Of a DNA stretch of 64,000 nt, positions 62,770 to 64,000 are shown in pieces. The position numbers and the translations under genes are program-made. The notes under the pieces were generated by a model. That model was given only the letters and a program-made list of their open reading frames with translations, was not told the DNA's origin and did no database searches. Origin of the DNA: Burkholderia sp. Bp8992 (GTDB taxonomy: Bacteria > Pseudomonadota > Gammaproteobacteria > Burkholderiales > Burkholderiaceae); the NCBI RefSeq assembly GCF_003853705.1, contig NZ_QTQI01000009.1, forward strand, positions 62,001 through 126,000, written 5' to 3'. Within the stretch, counting starts at the first letter, position 1, and each line of letters opens with the position of its first letter.

Positions 62770-62801
62770 GGGATCGCAAACTTTCACCGTATCGCGATCC
62801 C
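62770..62801. repeat. Inverted repeat downstream of the HTH-like gene
   Basis: GGGATCGC (62770-62777) and GCGATCCC (62794-62801) are perfect 8-bp complements around a 16-nt loop, starting just after the stop codon. There is no T run, so it could be a factor-dependent terminator or mRNA 3' stabiliser. Confidence 0.5.
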
Positions 62802-62891
62802 TCGCCAGCCTAGCGACAGAAAAACAAGGACGTCTATGACCATTCTGGGGACGCCGCGCGTGCGGCGTGTTCTCTCGCGCTCGTTCCGGGC

Positions 62892-63611
62892 TCAGTTCTC
62901 TGTCTTTTTCTCGCGCGGCGCAGCCTCTGCATGTAGCTCTTGCTCCGACAGCAACGTGAAAAACGATCGTGCCTCTTCAGCAGTCGGACACCGCAGCCAA
63001 TCGTCGTACGCACCTTGTCGAATGATGACCACGGAGCGTTTTTCTTCCGGCGCGCCCGTCCTGGCATCTCGGTTTCGGTGAAACTCGCGCAACAGAGGGT
63101 GTTCGTCAGCATTGACAGTGATCATCGACATTGCATGCATTACCTGCCCACCGCTGGCTTGTATCGTGCGCCAGATCCCTGCAATCGCACATGGTTCACC
63201 TGTCGCGAGCCCGATGCGCCAGCGTTCGTTTGTGCGATCGTCCGGGGTGTATTTGGGTTCATAGAACCACGACGCAGGAATCAAGCAACGACGCCCCGCA
63301 CGCCACGAAGGCCCGTAAAGCGGCGACTCGCCGATTCGTTCCGCACGTGAATTCACCGTGTCCCGAATCAGTGGCACCTTTTTGCCTTCTTCCTTCGCTC
63401 GATCCCGTGCGTCTCGCTGCAATGCCTTCGGCCAGAAACCGAAATTTGCCAACAGCGCCTCTGGTCGCCCTTCGTTCAATCTGACGATCGGGGCCAGATA
63501 GTCGGTGTAGATTTCACGCTCCCAAGGCTTTTCACGCCATAGATCACCGAGCCCGATCTTAAGCTCACTGAGGCCCGGATCTTCGTCGGGCGCGCGGTAG
63601 TTCGTACACAT
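62892..63611 (-). CDS. SRAP-domain protein (SOS-response-associated, YedK/HMCES-like)
   Basis: A 239-aa SRAP protein. After removal of Met1 the catalytic Cys2 (MCTNYRAP) forms a thiazolidine crosslink with abasic sites in single-stranded DNA. The conserved Asn lies in TVNSRAE, the Glu in ASWFYEPK, and a His in LLREFHRNR. The N-terminus is MCTNY rather than the usual MCGR, and the chain is longer than YedK (222 aa), a common variant in Burkholderia. A LexA-box-like palindrome lies 71 bp upstream, shared with a divergent gene. It shields abasic sites from translesion cutting. Confidence 0.92.
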   Translation of the reverse strand: MCTNYRAPDEDPGLSELKIGLGDLWREKPWEREIYTDYLAPIVRLNEGRPEALLANFGFWPKALQRDARDRAKEEGKKVPLIRDTVNSRAERIGESPLYGPSWRAGRRCLIPASWFYEPKYTPDDRTNERWRIGLATGEPCAIAGIWRTIQASGGQVMHAMSMITVNADEHPLLREFHRNRDARTGAPEEKRSVVIIRQGAYDDWLRCPTAEEARSFFTLLSEQELHAEAAPREKKTEN

Positions 63612-63681
63612 AGCGGGGTCCGATTGGAGAGGTTCGCCTCATCTTACGCCGATCGTTGACTTCGGCTCGCGCGCCTTGGAT

Positions 63682-63699
63682 ACTGTATAACTATACAGT
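63682..63699. promoter_or_regulatory. LexA-box-like SOS operator between SRAP gene and a divergent unknown gene
   Basis: ACTGTATAACTATACAGT is an 18-bp palindrome with CTGT-N8-ACAG, matching the beta/gamma-proteobacterial LexA consensus core. It lies 71 bp before the SRAP start and 16 bp before the ATG of the plus-strand gene, so LexA could repress both. Confidence 0.85.
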
Positions 63700-63714
63700 G
63701 TTTTTTGTACGATC

Positions 63715-64000
63715 ATGAAGCGCGACGACGACGCGAACGTGTGGGAATTCTTCAATGAGCGCGCCGCGATCATGACGTTCGATGCCGGGATACCGCGACA
63801 CGACGCTGATTTTCGCGCGATGGTCCGCACGCGCCTTTACTTCGAACCGCGCGGTATCACCATGCCGACGGGCGGCTATTTCTCGTGCTACTGGAACAGC
63901 GAATTCGGATGGAATGACAGCACCGGCACGGCCGTGACGTTTCCATGCGCCGTCGTCCTGCTTTCCATGTGGTACGCGGCACAAATTGAAGCCGACCGGG
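63715..64000 (+). CDS. Unknown protein, 3' end outside window, probably SOS-regulated
   Basis: At least 95 codons (MKRDDDANVWEFFNERAAIMTFDAG..., later GGYFSCYWNSEFGWND) run to the edge. The acidic N-terminus and aromatic middle match no family I recognise. The LexA-type box just upstream, between this gene and SRAP, suggests a DNA-damage role. Because the gene is cut, neither length nor domain content can be stated. A spurious frame is possible, but the promoter position and composition argue for a real gene. Confidence 0.55.
   Translation, partial: MKRDDDANVWEFFNERAAIMTFDAGIPRHDADFRAMVRTRLYFEPRGITMPTGGYFSCYWNSEFGWNDSTGTAVTFPCAVVLLSMWYAAQIEADR

Overview
The window is very GC-rich DNA, roughly two thirds or more G+C by eye, with tightly packed genes and short intergenic gaps. 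Trimeric Porin_4-type porin, DUF4148 secreted proteins, many LysR/MarR/IclR regulators and a scattered cobalamin locus together suggest a beta-proteobacterium, most likely Burkholderia, possibly the B. cepacia complex. This is inferred from gene families and composition, not from a database match. No rRNA or tRNA gene, CRISPR array or intact mobile element was found.

Layout. (a) 1-4.0 kb: 3' part of cobN overlapping a chlI/chlD gene that appears to make two cobaltochelatase subunits by programmed -1 frameshifting (A7 slippery run plus nested stem-loop). (b) 4.0-6.4 kb: small housekeeping genes, including a COG4551-type phosphatase broken by a 2-bp slip. (c) 6.5-11.2 kb: a carboxylate/acyl-CoA operon (CoA transferase, CitMHS carrier, acyl-CoA dehydrogenase, IclR regulator) behind a promoter with an 18-bp palindrome. 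(d) 11.3-15.1 kb: a secreted GH18 chitinase with two chitin-binding modules, and a LysR/MFS divergent pair. (e) 15.1-23.9 kb: the main cobalamin locus. A minus-strand operon cobG-cobH-cobI-cbiG/cobJ is headed by a cobalamin riboswitch; a divergent plus-strand operon holds cobL-cbiD-cobK-cobM. CobG and CobN belong to the aerobic route, CbiD and CbiG to the anaerobic one, so the encoded route is a hybrid. (f) 23.9-28 kb: two transporter/MarR divergent pairs with visible operators, then a small low-GC pair of unknown genes. (g) 28-33 kb: glutathione transferase, porin and a MalT-type LuxR regulator. (h) 33.2-39.3 kb: a USP-hemerythrin protein and a five-gene catabolic operon (quinone oxidoreductase, 2-OG dioxygenase, BKACE, MFS, hydrolase). 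(i) 39.6-43.7 kb: a complete ABC importer. (j) 44.9-49.4 kb: an RNA-repair island, with rtcB-prfH diverging from an RNA ligase plus HD-Pnk end-healing enzyme. (k) 49.5-54.7 kb: lipoprotein, LysR regulator, an MFS pump preceded by a coupled 30-codon leader frame, nitronate monooxygenase and a GFA-type protein. (l) 54.8-57.6 kb: an organic-peroxide locus (ohrR, GNAT, two DUF4148 genes, ohr) tied together by near-identical palindromic operators. (m) 57.7-60.1 kb: RidA, LysR and SDR genes. (n) 60.1-64.0 kb: a lower-GC, accessory-looking end with a gene-poor stretch, a beta-barrel protein, an IS21-like end remnant, an HTH-like protein, and a SRAP gene sharing a LexA box with a divergent unknown gene cut by the window edge.

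The strongest items for follow-up are the chlD frameshift signal, the two-branch RNA-repair island, the shared OhrR operators including one in front of a GNAT gene, the coupled leader frame ahead of the MFS pump, and the unknown gene behind the LexA box.
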